From assembly GCF_001269655.1 (NCBI RefSeq), contig NZ_LHVE01000011.1:62001-126000 (forward strand): DNA of 64,000 nt, in the 5' to 3' direction. Position numbers and translations under genes: made by a program. Positions 23,767-32,913 of the stretch are shown here, piece by piece. Every line of letters starts with the position of its first letter. The first letter of the stretch is position 1. This stretch comes from Pseudomonas thivervalensis (GTDB taxonomy: Bacteria; Pseudomonadota; Gammaproteobacteria; Pseudomonadales; Pseudomonadaceae). The notes beneath the pieces were generated by a model. The model saw nothing but the letters and a program-made list of their open reading frames with translations. It searched no databases and had not been told where the DNA came from.

Positions 23767-25512
23767 ATGCGCCCTTCATTCCTTGCACCTGCATTGACGC
23801 CCTTCAACAGGGAACAACTCCCCGCCCATTCCTGGCGCGCCGATGTAGCGTTATTGGGCCTCCTGGTGCTCTTGGCTGCCTTTGTATTCCATGGCCTGGA
23901 TCAAATGAACCAGCCCCTCGGCGTGCTCGATGTTTCGCCACTGTCCCTCGATCTGGTGCACCTGCCGGAATACACCCTGCGCACCACGTTGCGCATGTTC
24001 ATCGCCCTGTTCGCTTCGTTGGTTTTTTCCCTGGTCGTTGCCACCTTGGCCGCCAAAAGTCGCAAGGCGGCAATGGTGATCCTGCCGGCTTTGGATATTC
24101 TCCAATCCGTCCCAGTCCTTGGCTTTCTGACGTTTACCGTTGTGTTCTTCATGGGACTTTTCCCCGGTAAGGAAACCGGTGTGGAGTGCGCGGCCATCTT
24201 CGCCATTTTCACCAGCCAAGTCTGGAACATGACCTTCAGTGTCTATCAATCGCTGAGAACCGTGCCCAACGATCTCTACGACGTCAGCCGACAGTTCTCG
24301 TTTTCGCCATGGCAACGTTTCGTCAGAGTGGAATTGCCCTTCGCCACGCCGGGCCTGGTGTGGAACATGATGATGTCGATGTCCGGCGGCTGGTTTTTTG
24401 TGGTCGCCTCCGAAGCCATCACCGTCGGCGACACCACCGTCAGCCTGCCGGGCATCGGTTCATGGTTGGCCCTGGCGATCGAGCAGCAAAACATCGCCGC
24501 GATTGCCTGGGCCGTGCTGGCTATGGTCGGGGTGATCATTGCCTATGACCTGTTGTTCTTCCGGCCTATCGTCGCCTGGGCGGACAAGTTCCGCTTCGAA
24601 CAGACCGCCTCCCAGAAGCGCCCACGGTCCAGGGTCTACGACCTGCTGCGCTCGACTCGCCTGGTGCCCTTGGTGCTGCGGGCGCTGGGCAGCCTCAAGG
24701 CCTCGTTATTCCTGGAGAAGCTCCCCCGGCTGCCGTCCATCCGCTTCAAGGCCAGTGCCCGCGTCAGCCGCGCAACCGACCTGATCTGGCTCGCCCTGGT
24801 CGCCGCCGCCTGCATCGCCGGTGCCCTGCAATTGTCGCGGTTCATCGGCAGCACATTGGGCTGGGAGGACGTCGCCAGTACCTTCGGCCTGGGGCTGGCC
24901 ACCCTGTTGCGCGTCTGCGTGCTCATCATCCTGGCCAGCGTAGTGTGGGTGCCCATCGGCGTCTGGATCGGCTTGAACCCACGTTGGGCCGAACGCCTGC
25001 AACCCATTGCGCAATTGCTGGCGGCCTTCCCGGCCAACGTGCTGTTCCCGTTTGCGGTGATCGCCATCGTCGCCCTGAAACTCAACCCCGATGTCTGGCT
25101 CTCGCCGCTGATGATCCTGGGTACCCAGTGGTACATCCTGTTCAACGTGATTGCCGGTGCCAGCGCCCTGCCGACGGATTTGCGCGAGGCGGCGCGCAGC
25201 TTTCGCGTGCGCGGCTGGCAGTGGTGGCGCCAGGTCGCGCTGCCGGGTGTTTTCCCGTACTACGTCACCGGCGCCCTCACGGCGGCGGGTGGTTCATGGA
25301 ACGCCAGCATCGTCGCCGAGGCAGTGTCCTGGGGCGACCAGCACCTGTACGCGTCCGGCCTGGGTGCCTTCATCGCCCAGGCCACCACGGCCGGAGATCT
25401 GCATCGGGTGGCGCTGGGCGTCATGGTCATGTCGATTTTCGTGGTGGGTTTCAACCGGTTGCTGTGGCGCCCGCTGTACGGTTTCGCCGAACGTCGGCTT
25501 CGAATTGATTGA
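23767..25512 (+). CDS. ABC transporter permease, two fused permease domains (NitT/TauT type)
   Basis: A 581-residue inner-membrane protein formed of two permease halves of the nitrate/sulfonate/taurine class, each with its own EAA-like loop: PNDLYDVSRQFSFSPWQRF with VELPFATPGLVWN in the first half, and PTDLREAARSFRVRGWQWW with VALPGVFPYYVTG in the second. About twelve hydrophobic segments. GAGGTG precedes the ATG. It would form the membrane channel with the ATPase encoded next. No substrate-binding protein is encoded nearby, so the substrate cannot be inferred. Confidence 0.87.
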   Translation: MRPSFLAPALTPFNREQLPAHSWRADVALLGLLVLLAAFVFHGLDQMNQPLGVLDVSPLSLDLVHLPEYTLRTTLRMFIALFASLVFSLVVATLAAKSRKAAMVILPALDILQSVPVLGFLTFTVVFFMGLFPGKETGVECAAIFAIFTSQVWNMTFSVYQSLRTVPNDLYDVSRQFSFSPWQRFVRVELPFATPGLVWNMMMSMSGGWFFVVASEAITVGDTTVSLPGIGSWLALAIEQQNIAAIAWAVLAMVGVIIAYDLLFFRPIVAWADKFRFEQTASQKRPRSRVYDLLRSTRLVPLVLRALGSLKASLFLEKLPRLPSIRFKASARVSRATDLIWLALVAAACIAGALQLSRFIGSTLGWEDVASTFGLGLATLLRVCVLIILASVVWVPIGVWIGLNPRWAERLQPIAQLLAAFPANVLFPFAVIAIVALKLNPDVWLSPLMILGTQWYILFNVIAGASALPTDLREAARSFRVRGWQWWRQVALPGVFPYYVTGALTAAGGSWNASIVAEAVSWGDQHLYASGLGAFIAQATTAGDLHRVALGVMVMSIFVVGFNRLLWRPLYGFAERRLRID

Positions 25513-25522
25513 GGGTGATCCT

Positions 25523-26827
25523 ATGCAAGTGATAGACAAACGCTGCCTCGTGGATGTGCAGCAAGTCGGCCACGTCTATGGCAGCACGGGCGGCGCCGAG
25601 CGACGGGTCCTGGATGATGTCTGCATGCGCCTGGACGAGGGCGAAATCGTCGGCCTGCTGGGGCGCTCGGGCTCCGGCAAATCGACCTTGCTGCGCGCCA
25701 TCGCAGGGCTGATTTCACCCACTACTGGCGTGGTGGATTTTCCGGCCAACGCCCAAGGGTTGGCGAGCTCGGTGCGCATGGTGTTCCAGAGCTTCGCCCT
25801 GTTCCCCTGGCTGACCGTGCTGCAAAACGTCGAGGTCGGGCTCGAAGCCTTGGGCGTGGCGACACTTGAGCAACGTCGCCGGGCGCTGGCCGCCATCGAC
25901 ATGATCGGCCTCGATGGCTTCGAAAGCGCCTTCCCCAAGGAGCTGTCGGGCGGCATGCGCCAGCGCGTCGGCCTGGCCCGTGCGTTGGTGGTCAACCCGG
26001 ATGTGTTGTTGATGGACGAGCCGTTTTCCGCCCTGGACGTGTTGACCGCCGAAACCCTGCGCACCGACTTGCTGGAGTTGTGGCGGGAGGGGCGCATGCC
26101 GATCAGGTCGATCCTGATGGTCACCCACAACATCGAAGAAGCCGTGCTGATGTGCGACCGCATACTGATTTTTTCCTCCAATCCGGGGCGGGTCACGAGC
26201 GAAATCACCGTGGACCTCCGTCAGCCGCGCAATCGCGCGGACCCGGCGTTCCAAGCCCTGGTCGAGCACATCTACGTGCAGATGGCTGGCGGCGCGAATG
26301 TTAGCTCCGCACGCCAGGAGACCTCTGCCGGCAACGGCATGAGCATGGTCCTGCCGTCGATTTCCAGCAACGCCCTGGCCGGGCTGATCGAAGCCGTGCA
26401 GGACCAGCCGTTTGCCGGCCAAGCAGACTTGCGCGAGCTTGCCGACGCGTTGCGCTATACCGCCAGTGACCTGTTGCCGGTCGCCGAGGTGCTGCAGCTC
26501 CTGCGCCTGGCCGACCTGCAGGACGGCCACATCACCCTCCTGCCGGCCGGGCAGCGCTACGCCGAGTCAGCGGTGGATGAACGCAAGCACCTGTTTGCCA
26601 AACACCTGCTTAAATACGTGCCGTTGGTGGGACATGTACGTCGGGTGCTGGACGACCGCCCTACCCACACCGCCCCGGCCAGGCGTTTCCGTGACCAACT
26701 GGAAGATTTCATGTCCGAGCACGACGCCGCCATTACGCTGGACTGTGTCACGCAATGGGGCCGCTACGCCGAGTTGTTCGCCTATGACGAAGTGGCCGAT
26801 CAGTTCAGCCTGGACAATCCATCCTGA
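25523..26827 (+). CDS. ABC transporter ATPase with C-terminal AAA-associated domain
   Basis: A 434-residue protein. Residues ~1-260 are a NitT/TauT-type ATPase: Walker A GRSGSGKSTLLRAI, Q-loop VFQSFALFPWL, signature LSGGMRQRVGLARAL, Walker B VLLMDEPFSALD, H-loop MVTHNIEEAV. The last ~150 residues form an AAA-associated C-terminal domain seen in some nitrate-type ABC ATPases, probably regulatory. GAGGG lies before the ATG and it starts 11 bases after the permease. The following kinase gene starts one base after its stop. Confidence 0.88.
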   Translation: MQVIDKRCLVDVQQVGHVYGSTGGAERRVLDDVCMRLDEGEIVGLLGRSGSGKSTLLRAIAGLISPTTGVVDFPANAQGLASSVRMVFQSFALFPWLTVLQNVEVGLEALGVATLEQRRRALAAIDMIGLDGFESAFPKELSGGMRQRVGLARALVVNPDVLLMDEPFSALDVLTAETLRTDLLELWREGRMPIRSILMVTHNIEEAVLMCDRILIFSSNPGRVTSEITVDLRQPRNRADPAFQALVEHIYVQMAGGANVSSARQETSAGNGMSMVLPSISSNALAGLIEAVQDQPFAGQADLRELADALRYTASDLLPVAEVLQLLRLADLQDGHITLLPAGQRYAESAVDERKHLFAKHLLKYVPLVGHVRRVLDDRPTHTAPARRFRDQLEDFMSEHDAAITLDCVTQWGRYAELFAYDEVADQFSLDNPS

Positions 26828-26828
26828 G

Positions 26829-27944
26829 ATGCCGCGGTATAAACTGCGTGGATCGGTCGTTGGAGCAATGCGCGATGGACATTCAATGAGAAGAACCCAG
26901 TTGACCCTGCGCCTGATGCTCCTGCTGGGGTTGGCCCTCGGCATCGCGGCGATCGACACCGTCACCGACCTGGAAATCGCGGTCGGGGTCTTCCAGATCG
27001 CGGTGGTGCTGATCGCGGTGAGAATCCTGCCGGCGCGGGCGGTCGCGGGTGTGGCGGTCATCTGCATGGCCCTGACGATCGTGAGCTATCGACTCACGCG
27101 TTTTGGCGACACGGAGGCCGGGCTGATCAACATGCTGATCAGCCTCGCGGCCATCGCCGGCACCACCTACCTGGCGCTGCGCCTATCGGCCGCCGTGCGC
27201 ACCGTGCATCAGACCCGCGCCCACCTGGCCCACATCGCCCGCATCAACATGCTCGGCGAACTCGCCGCCTCGATCGCCCACGAAGTCAACCAGCCCCTGG
27301 CCGCCGTCGCCACCAGCGGCGGTGCCTGCCTGCGCTGGATGGCCACCGAACCGCCCAACCTGCCCAAGGCCCGGCAGGCGGTGGAACGGATCATCGCCGA
27401 TACCCACCGGGCCAGCGACATCATCGCCCGGCTGCGCGGCATGGCCCGGCATCAAGCGCCGACGAAGCAGTGGCTGAACGTGGCCGACACGGTCAACGCC
27501 GCGCTGCGATTAATGGCCGGAGAGCTGAACGAACAAAACATCACCTTACGCGTGCAAGTCCAGGACGGGCTGCCGCCGATGCTGGCGGATGAAGTACAAA
27601 TCCAACAAGTGATCCTGAACCTGGCAATGAACGCGGTCGACGCCATGCGCCAGGTTGACGTCGACCAGCGAACTCTGCAGTTCCAAGTGACGCTTGAGTC
27701 ACCTCAGCAGTTGCTCTTTGCGGTGTCCGACCAGGGCAGCGGCTTGTCGGCCAGCGAGCGGGAACGGGTGTTCGATGCCTTCTACAGCACCAAGCCGGAC
27801 GGCATGGGGATGGGATTGGCCATCAGCCGCTCGATCATCGAGGCCCATGACGGGCGAATCTGGGTTGCCAGCCATTCGCCGTCGGGCTCGACGTTTCACT
27901 TCACCCTGCCAGCCGTAACCGGGGAACCCAATGAGCCAAACTGA
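26829..27944 (+). CDS. membrane sensor histidine kinase (FixL-like catalytic core)
   Basis: About 371 residues from the ATG at 26829 (TGAGATG coupling with the ABC ATPase); starts at 26868 or 26886 are also possible. Four to five hydrophobic segments occupy the first ~110 residues with hardly any periplasmic part, so it probably senses within the membrane or through the transporter. The phospho-His is in SIAHEVNQPLAAV, as in FixL/TodS-type kinases; N-box NLAMNAVDAM, G-boxes VSDQGSGL and GMGMGLAISRS follow. It overlaps the regulator gene by 14 bases. Confidence 0.85.
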   Translation: MPRYKLRGSVVGAMRDGHSMRRTQLTLRLMLLLGLALGIAAIDTVTDLEIAVGVFQIAVVLIAVRILPARAVAGVAVICMALTIVSYRLTRFGDTEAGLINMLISLAAIAGTTYLALRLSAAVRTVHQTRAHLAHIARINMLGELAASIAHEVNQPLAAVATSGGACLRWMATEPPNLPKARQAVERIIADTHRASDIIARLRGMARHQAPTKQWLNVADTVNAALRLMAGELNEQNITLRVQVQDGLPPMLADEVQIQQVILNLAMNAVDAMRQVDVDQRTLQFQVTLESPQQLLFAVSDQGSGLSASERERVFDAFYSTKPDGMGMGLAISRSIIEAHDGRIWVASHSPSGSTFHFTLPAVTGEPNEPN

Positions 27945-28569
27945 CCTGCATGACCAGGCCGATTCGATGGTCTACATCGTCGACGACGACCCCTCGGTGC
28001 GCGCTTCACTGCAAGACCTGCTGGCTTCCGTGGGCCTGGCAAGCCTGGCCTTCGGCTCGGCCCGGGAGTTCATCGACGCCGAACGGCCAGACGTCCCGGC
28101 GTGCCTGATTCTCGACGTGCGCATGCCGGGCCTGAGCGGGCTGGATTTCCAGCAGGAAATGGCGCGCTTGAACATCCTGCTTCCGACTGTCTTCATCACC
28201 GCCCATGGCGACATTCCCATGTCCGTCAAAGCCATGAAAGCCGGGGCGCTGGAGTTCCTGACCAAGCCGTTCCGCGAACAGGACCTGCTCGATGCAATCA
28301 CCCAGGGCCTGGCCCGCGATCAGGAACGGCGCAAGGCCGCAGCGAGCGTAGACGCGTTGAAACGCCGGCATGAGACCCTGACTGACGGCGAGCGCGAGGT
28401 GATGGAGCTGGTCGTGTCAGGGCTGTTGAACAAGCAGGTGGCCGCCCGACTGGGCTTGAGCGAGGTGACCGTGAAAGTGCGGCGCGGGTCGTTGATGCGC
28501 AAGATGAATGCGGACTCGTTGGCAACGCTGGTGAAGATGTCGGAAAAACTCAAGGTGGTGAATCGCTAA
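27931..28569 (+). CDS. FixJ/NarL-type response regulator
   Basis: A 212-residue regulator: receiver domain with VYIVDDDPSVRAS and phosphoacceptor in LILDVRMPGLSG, then KPFREQDLLDAI, and a LuxR-type helix-turn-helix near the C-terminus (LTDGEREVMELVVSGLLNKQ, then VAARLGLSEVTVKVRRG). It overlaps the kinase gene and is its likely partner. The layout suggests that it controls the ABC transporter in the same operon or genes for use of the same compound; this is inference. Confidence 0.9.
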   Translation: MSQTDLHDQADSMVYIVDDDPSVRASLQDLLASVGLASLAFGSAREFIDAERPDVPACLILDVRMPGLSGLDFQQEMARLNILLPTVFITAHGDIPMSVKAMKAGALEFLTKPFREQDLLDAITQGLARDQERRKAAASVDALKRRHETLTDGEREVMELVVSGLLNKQVAARLGLSEVTVKVRRGSLMRKMNADSLATLVKMSEKLKVVNR

Positions 28570-28646
28570 CGGTCCCCGATCACGGCTATGATTGCCGCTC
28601 GCCGTTCGGACAGGCGATGTCGCAGGCCACCCTCAAGGATCCAGGT

Positions 28647-29189
28647 ATGACTTTTCTGCCGTCACGCTCCACCCTCTTCGTCTCCAGCCTCCTGCTCAGC
28701 TCCCTGTGCTTTGCCGAAGGCGAGCCAACCGACGGCAGCCTCATCAAGGACTCGACCAAGGCAGCCGTTTCAACCTTCATTACCGCCGGCAAGAACCTGT
28801 TGGGCGGCGTTAGCGAAGGTGTGCTCGATGGCCGCGAGTCGGCCCAAGGCACCGATGGCGCCGCGATCATTTCCTCCGGCGAACAGATGAAAGATCGCAT
28901 CGCCATTGAAGTGTTGAAACTCGAACCCAGCGACGACAACGTCAGCATCACCCTCGGCTTCAAGAACAGCACCGACACCCAACTGCGCGTGGTCAACCTC
29001 GGCCAGACCGGCGTGCTGCTGGCCATCGACCAGGCGGGTTACTCCAACCGCCTCACCGGCCTGGACAACCCGGATGAAGTCACCATTCCGCCGAAGACCG
29101 CCGTGCGCCAGAAGTTTGTGTTTGAAGGCATGAACGAGGCGGTCAGCACGGTACGGGTGTGGGGGCAGGATTATCCGGTCAAGAAGTAG
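28647..29189 (+). CDS. exported hypothetical protein
   Basis: A 180-residue protein with a Sec signal peptide (STLFVSSLLLSSLCFAEG, cleavage near residue 23). The mature part has a Ser/Gly-rich region and a beta-rich C-terminal half (IEVLKLEPSDDNVSITLGF, KFVFEGMNEAVSTVRVWG) that looks like an Ig-like fold. Function not recognised. AAGGA lies 8 bases before the ATG at 28647. The next gene starts at its stop codon, so the two are probably co-translated. Confidence 0.6.
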   Translation: MTFLPSRSTLFVSSLLLSSLCFAEGEPTDGSLIKDSTKAAVSTFITAGKNLLGGVSEGVLDGRESAQGTDGAAIISSGEQMKDRIAIEVLKLEPSDDNVSITLGFKNSTDTQLRVVNLGQTGVLLAIDQAGYSNRLTGLDNPDEVTIPPKTAVRQKFVFEGMNEAVSTVRVWGQDYPVKK

Positions 29190-29587
29190 TGCGGCAGCGT
29201 GTCCGGGTAACGTGCTTGGTTCTCGCCATGGGCATGCTTGTGGCTTGCGAATACGGTGCGGAGCCGGACCCGCTGAAAAACGCCCTGCTCGACGCACCAC
29301 CCGAGCTCGTCTTCAAGGGCCAGCTTGCAGGGCAGTTTACTCACTTGGTTGTTCACGATTGTGCGGTTTACAAGATCGAAGGCCAGTCTGCGAAAGACAT
29401 GACCTGGACCGTGGTGCTGGAAACGGAGCCCTACCCTTTTTTCACCAGTTGCGATCGGCAGTCGCTGAGCAAGGGAAAGGAGAGTGTCACGGTTGAGCTG
29501 GGGCGTATGGCATTTGGAGCCGGTGGATGCTGCGCCACTGGGGGAACCTACCGCACGAACGATGGACGTGGATGGAAGAAGTTGTAG
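29189..29587 (+). CDS. small hypothetical lipoprotein
   Basis: A 132-residue protein starting with a GTG that overlaps the previous stop (TAGTG). The signal ends in a lipobox, GMLVACEYG, with the lipidated Cys near residue 20. The mature part has four further cysteines, including the pair GGCCATGG near the end. Not recognised. An ATG fourteen codons in would lose the basic start of the signal, so the GTG was preferred. Confidence 0.55.
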   Translation: MRQRVRVTCLVLAMGMLVACEYGAEPDPLKNALLDAPPELVFKGQLAGQFTHLVVHDCAVYKIEGQSAKDMTWTVVLETEPYPFFTSCDRQSLSKGKESVTVELGRMAFGAGGCCATGGTYRTNDGRGWKKL

Positions 29588-29608
29588 GCTTGAGACGCAG
29601 CCTTACGT

Positions 29609-30097
29609 TCACTTAACCAATCGCGTATCCAGGCCAAACCTTTCCTGCGAGACAAGCCTGAACTGATCCGCCGCCAAATCGCAGCTCACCAGTAGATTCC
29701 AGGAGTGCCGAGTCACCGCCGAAGGAATCAGTACAAAGGGATGCTGCGCCAGCAACTCGTCAGCAAACTGCTGCTGATTGGGCGACGGTCGAGCCGGAAT
29801 CAGCCAGTTGGGGTTTGGCACGTCTTTGACCTGAATCACTTTGATGAGCGCCGGATCCAGCACCTCAAAACATGTCAGTAAGTAAGGCACCCTGTCCAAC
29901 GCGTCGAATCCCAGGTGGGCCGCTACTTCCAAAATGGCCGTGGACGGGTCAGCCGAAGCGTAGATAACCCGCCGTCCGGGCGGATTCCAGCGGCCACCGG
30001 TTCGTTGCGCCCCGATGCCGCTGTCCCATGTATCCTTGTAGACCTCCCGGTCAAGGCGCCAAGCGTGCCATCGTCCGTCCCAGGGCAAAGGATTCAT
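29609..30097 (-). CDS. RES-domain toxin (NAD+-degrading)
   Basis: A 162-residue RES-family toxin. The family's Arg and Tyr/Ser/Glu residues are visible in WRLDREVYKD, TGGRWNPPGRRVIYASADPS, and TAILEVAAHLGF. RES toxins such as MbcT and ParT deplete NAD+ or modify an essential enzyme. It follows the antitoxin gene with an ATGA overlap, the usual order antitoxin-toxin for this family. Confidence 0.85.
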   Translation of the reverse strand: MNPLPWDGRWHAWRLDREVYKDTWDSGIGAQRTGGRWNPPGRRVIYASADPSTAILEVAAHLGFDALDRVPYLLTCFEVLDPALIKVIQVKDVPNPNWLIPARPSPNQQQFADELLAQHPFVLIPSAVTRHSWNLLVSCDLAADQFRLVSQERFGLDTRLVK

Positions 30098-30594
30098 TGA
30101 TAAACCCCATGTTCAATCCGGGTCAGGTAATCCTCCACCGCCTGGAAGCCCAGCGAGTTGTCGATCAACTCCAATGGCACGTAACCGTCCAGGTACTTGC
30201 AGGGTTTCTTCAACCAGTCCTCAGCCAGTTGCTGGCTGCCAAAGACGTTGGTGGCGTGCTCCAGGGTCTGAGCATACTGAAAGGCAACCGTACTCTGCTG
30301 CTGGTTCAGGCGTATTGGCTTGGTCTCCTTCGCCAGACGCTGAACGGTCCTGACGGATCTCCCGGTAATGCGTTGAACCAGATCCTGCTCCATGTACAGA
30401 GTGGACGTAGAAAGCATGTCCTTGACGTCGCTCAGGTAAAAGCCTTCCTGCGCATACCGGATAATCAGCAAACGCTCATCACCTTTACGGCCATCCAACA
30501 GCACCTCCGTAGGCTTTCTGGTTACCCTTGCCTCCATACCAGTTTTTCCGGCGGATTTCACAGCCGGCTTGTCTGCTTGCTTCGCTAGGGACAT
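30094..30594 (-). CDS. Xre/MbcA/ParS-type antitoxin (DUF2384)
   Basis: A 166-residue antitoxin for the RES toxin. The N-terminal half has a predicted helix-turn-helix (DLVQRITGRSVRTVQRLAKE) and the C-terminal DUF2384 part has AEDWLKKPCKYLDGYVPLEL and IDNSLGFQAVEDYL, the toxin-binding region. The ATG at 30594 follows GGAGG by 8 bases, although the frame continues open upstream. It presumably represses its own promoter through the palindrome just upstream. Confidence 0.85.
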   Translation of the reverse strand: MSLAKQADKPAVKSAGKTGMEARVTRKPTEVLLDGRKGDERLLIIRYAQEGFYLSDVKDMLSTSTLYMEQDLVQRITGRSVRTVQRLAKETKPIRLNQQQSTVAFQYAQTLEHATNVFGSQQLAEDWLKKPCKYLDGYVPLELIDNSLGFQAVEDYLTRIEHGVYQ

Positions 30595-30610
30595 AACATT
30601 GACCTCCGCA

Positions 30611-30643
30611 CGACATTTGACGCAATCATAGCGCCAAATGTCG
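30611..30643. promoter_or_regulatory. probable autoregulatory operator of the RES/Xre module
   Basis: A 13-base inverted repeat with one mismatch: CGACATTTGACGC (30611-30623), seven-base spacer, GCGCCAAATGTCG (30631-30643). A second palindrome, TCGC-GATA-GCGA, adjoins at 30641-30652. It lies 17 bases upstream of the antitoxin start on the minus strand, a typical place for antitoxin binding. Confidence 0.65.
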
Positions 30644-30915
30644 CGATAGCGACAACTCAATTCGTCGGTTTTGACGTATAGGGTTTCAGGCATCGATCTG
30701 TCCTCACTATATAAAACGAAACTGAGCATGCCGGATGTCACACGGAGCACCGAGACAACGCCAGATCGTAAGTGCGGTACTTCCGAAGGCCAACCCTATA
30801 AAGTTGTCAGAGACTTCTGCGATTTATCCCAAAGCGGTCGACTGTCCGTAGGACGGTGTTCGTGATACTCCGTGTGCGACAACACCCAACCTCATTGCCT
30901 ACACCCACAACAGAA
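30644..30915. other. intergenic region between the antitoxin and the DMT exporter
   Basis: About 270 bases upstream of the antitoxin and downstream of the convergent-facing DMT gene. Apart from the TCGCGATAGCGA palindrome at its edge I see no gene, repeat or terminator. It probably carries the toxin-antitoxin promoter on the minus strand. Confidence 0.4.
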
Positions 30916-31833
30916 TCAACCGATTTTTGCCCCACTCCCCGGCTCAAGCTTCAACGCCAGCACACTCATCAACACAATCACCGCCCCCACAATAACCGTC
31001 GCTGACGGTCGCTCAGCCAACACCAAAGAAGCCATCAACATCGCCGTGGGCGGTATCAGGTAAAGCGCCATGGAAGCGCGGCTCACGTTGCTGTGCGCCA
31101 GCACGTAAGCCCAAGCAAGGTACGCCAACGCGCTGGGAAAAATACCCAGAACCAACACCGCCAGATTCACCGAAGCCGAAGCCTGTCGCGCCGCACTCAA
31201 CATGCCCGGCGCGAAAATGAACAACAAAACTGTGCCCGACCAAACGGTGTAGCAAACCAGGGTCAAACCGTCATAACGATGGGCATGGTGCTTCTGCAAA
31301 GCGAAATACAAACTCCAGGACAGCGCCGCCAACAGGATCAATAGCCCATGGGCGTCCATGTCACCCAAGCCACGATCCCCCGCGACCACCACGCCAGCGC
31401 CAAGCAAGCCGCACAGCACACACCCCCACTGCCAACCACTGACCCTGTCCTTGAAGACAAAATGCGCCAGCAGCGTGCTGAACAACGGCGTGGACTGGGC
31501 CAGTACACTGGCCGCCCCGGCGCTAACGCCCCGCTGGCCATAATTGAGGGCGATGTGGTGCAGGCTGACCGCAAAGAAACCCAACACCGCCAGCAACGGT
31601 AGATCCCTGAGACGCGGCCAGGAAATACCCTTCACCATCGCAACGAGGGCCATGAACACCGAAGCGATGAGAAAACGCATCAACGCCAATTGTCCGGGTT
31701 CGTAAGCCTGCAAGCCAATGCGAATACCAATCGGCGAATAGGCCCAGCAAACAATCACCAACAGCGTCGCCAGGATAACCTTCACACCGGTTTTGCCGGA
31801 GGAACCTTCTACCAGCGCGAAACGCGTTTCCAT
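30916..31833 (-). CDS. DMT-superfamily (EamA) exporter
   Basis: A 305-residue membrane protein with ten hydrophobic segments in two EamA repeats (first: LLVIVCWAYSPIGIRIGLQ; second: LLILLAALSWSLYFALQ). DMT/EamA carriers export amino acids or other small metabolites. It is transcribed divergently from a LysR gene with a 102-base shared region, a common pairing in which the LysR protein controls the exporter. The substrate is unknown. Confidence 0.87.
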   Translation of the reverse strand: METRFALVEGSSGKTGVKVILATLLVIVCWAYSPIGIRIGLQAYEPGQLALMRFLIASVFMALVAMVKGISWPRLRDLPLLAVLGFFAVSLHHIALNYGQRGVSAGAASVLAQSTPLFSTLLAHFVFKDRVSGWQWGCVLCGLLGAGVVVAGDRGLGDMDAHGLLILLAALSWSLYFALQKHHAHRYDGLTLVCYTVWSGTVLLFIFAPGMLSAARQASASVNLAVLVLGIFPSALAYLAWAYVLAHSNVSRASMALYLIPPTAMLMASLVLAERPSATVIVGAVIVLMSVLALKLEPGSGAKIG

Positions 31834-31935
31834 CTAAAGTTCCTGCTCACCGGCCGATTTGCCTCGAAGTATCGAAACCACCCCACCTCAGCACAAGTGA
31901 CTTAAACTCAGCCCACCATTCACTTTTGGTGAGCT

Positions 31936-32802
31936 ATGGAACTGTCTCAACTGCGCATGCTCAAGACCGTCTGCGAAACCGGCAGCATCGCCCGCGCCGC
32001 CGAAGTGCTGCACTGCGTGCCGTCCAACATCACTGCACGCCTCAAGTCCCTGGAACGAGAACTCGGCACGCCGCTGTTTTTCCGCGAAGGTCGCGGGCTG
32101 CGGGTCAGCCCGGCGGGCGAAGTGTTTCTGGAGTACGCGACAAAAATACTGAGCCTGACGGAAGAAGCCCGCCGCGCAGTCGCCCCCACCCGCGCACCGA
32201 GTGGCCCACTGCGCATCGGCGCAATCGAGTCCAGCGCCACCGGGCGCCTGCCTCAATTGCTCGCCAAATACCACGCGCAGTATCCACAAGTGTCACTGGA
32301 ACTGAGCACCGGCACCTGGGCGCAGCTGCTGGACGATATCCAGCATCACCGGCTCGACGGCGTGATCGTCGCGGTGGACATCGAACGGCCTGGACTCAAG
32401 CGAGCCGTGATGTACCGCGAAGACCTGGTGCTCATCGCCTCCGAGTCCCACGGCCCGTTGCGCAGCGCCGCCGATTTGCAAGGCAAGGCGATCTTCATGT
32501 GGCCCACGGGCTGTCCGTACCGCTTGGCTCTGGAACAGTGGCTGCTGCGTCATGACCAAGTGCAACCGATCATCAGCATCGCCAGTTATGGCGCCATTGT
32601 TGGCTGTGTCAGCGCTGGCGCAGGCGTCTCGCTGGTGCCCCGGGGGATCTATGAGCAATACCGCCAGGGGGCGGGTTGGACGGGGTATGAATTTCCTGAG
32701 CTGACGGGCATCGATAACCTTTTTTACTGGCATGAAAACGCTGGCCGGCATCCTGCCAGAGAAGCTTTTTTGACGATGCTGCAAACGGAGTTCGAAGGCT
32801 AG
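31936..32802 (+). CDS. LysR-family transcriptional regulator
   Basis: A 288-residue LysR regulator: N-terminal winged helix-turn-helix (LRMLKTVCETGSIARAAEVL, then HCVPSNITARLKSLE) and a substrate-binding domain beginning GPLRIGAIESSATG. It probably acts on the divergent DMT exporter gene; the 102-base gap holds an AAGTGA..TCACTT inverted repeat (about 31890-31926). Confidence 0.88.
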   Translation: MELSQLRMLKTVCETGSIARAAEVLHCVPSNITARLKSLERELGTPLFFREGRGLRVSPAGEVFLEYATKILSLTEEARRAVAPTRAPSGPLRIGAIESSATGRLPQLLAKYHAQYPQVSLELSTGTWAQLLDDIQHHRLDGVIVAVDIERPGLKRAVMYREDLVLIASESHGPLRSAADLQGKAIFMWPTGCPYRLALEQWLLRHDQVQPIISIASYGAIVGCVSAGAGVSLVPRGIYEQYRQGAGWTGYEFPELTGIDNLFYWHENAGRHPAREAFLTMLQTEFEG

Positions 32803-32817
32803 TTGCAGCACTACCCC

Positions 32818-32862
32818 TTGTGGCGAGGGAGCTTGCTCCCGCTGGGCTGCGCAGCAGCCCCA
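32818..32862. repeat. single REP unit (GTGGCGAGGGAGC class)
   Basis: One copy of GTGGCGAGGGAGCTTGCTCC followed by CGCTGGGCTGCGCAGCAGCCC, between the LysR and HIT genes. Confidence 0.75.
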
Positions 32863-32913
32863 ATACCCGATCAACCTGATAAACGAAGATTTCAAATTAA
32901 CAGGGAGTCAGCT

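Noticed and set aside
23580..23807. Minus-strand frame of 75 codons (MDHLYYALKTRAATT..)
   Set aside because: It covers the promoter and start of the ABC permease, has no Shine-Dalgarno and no recognisable domain.
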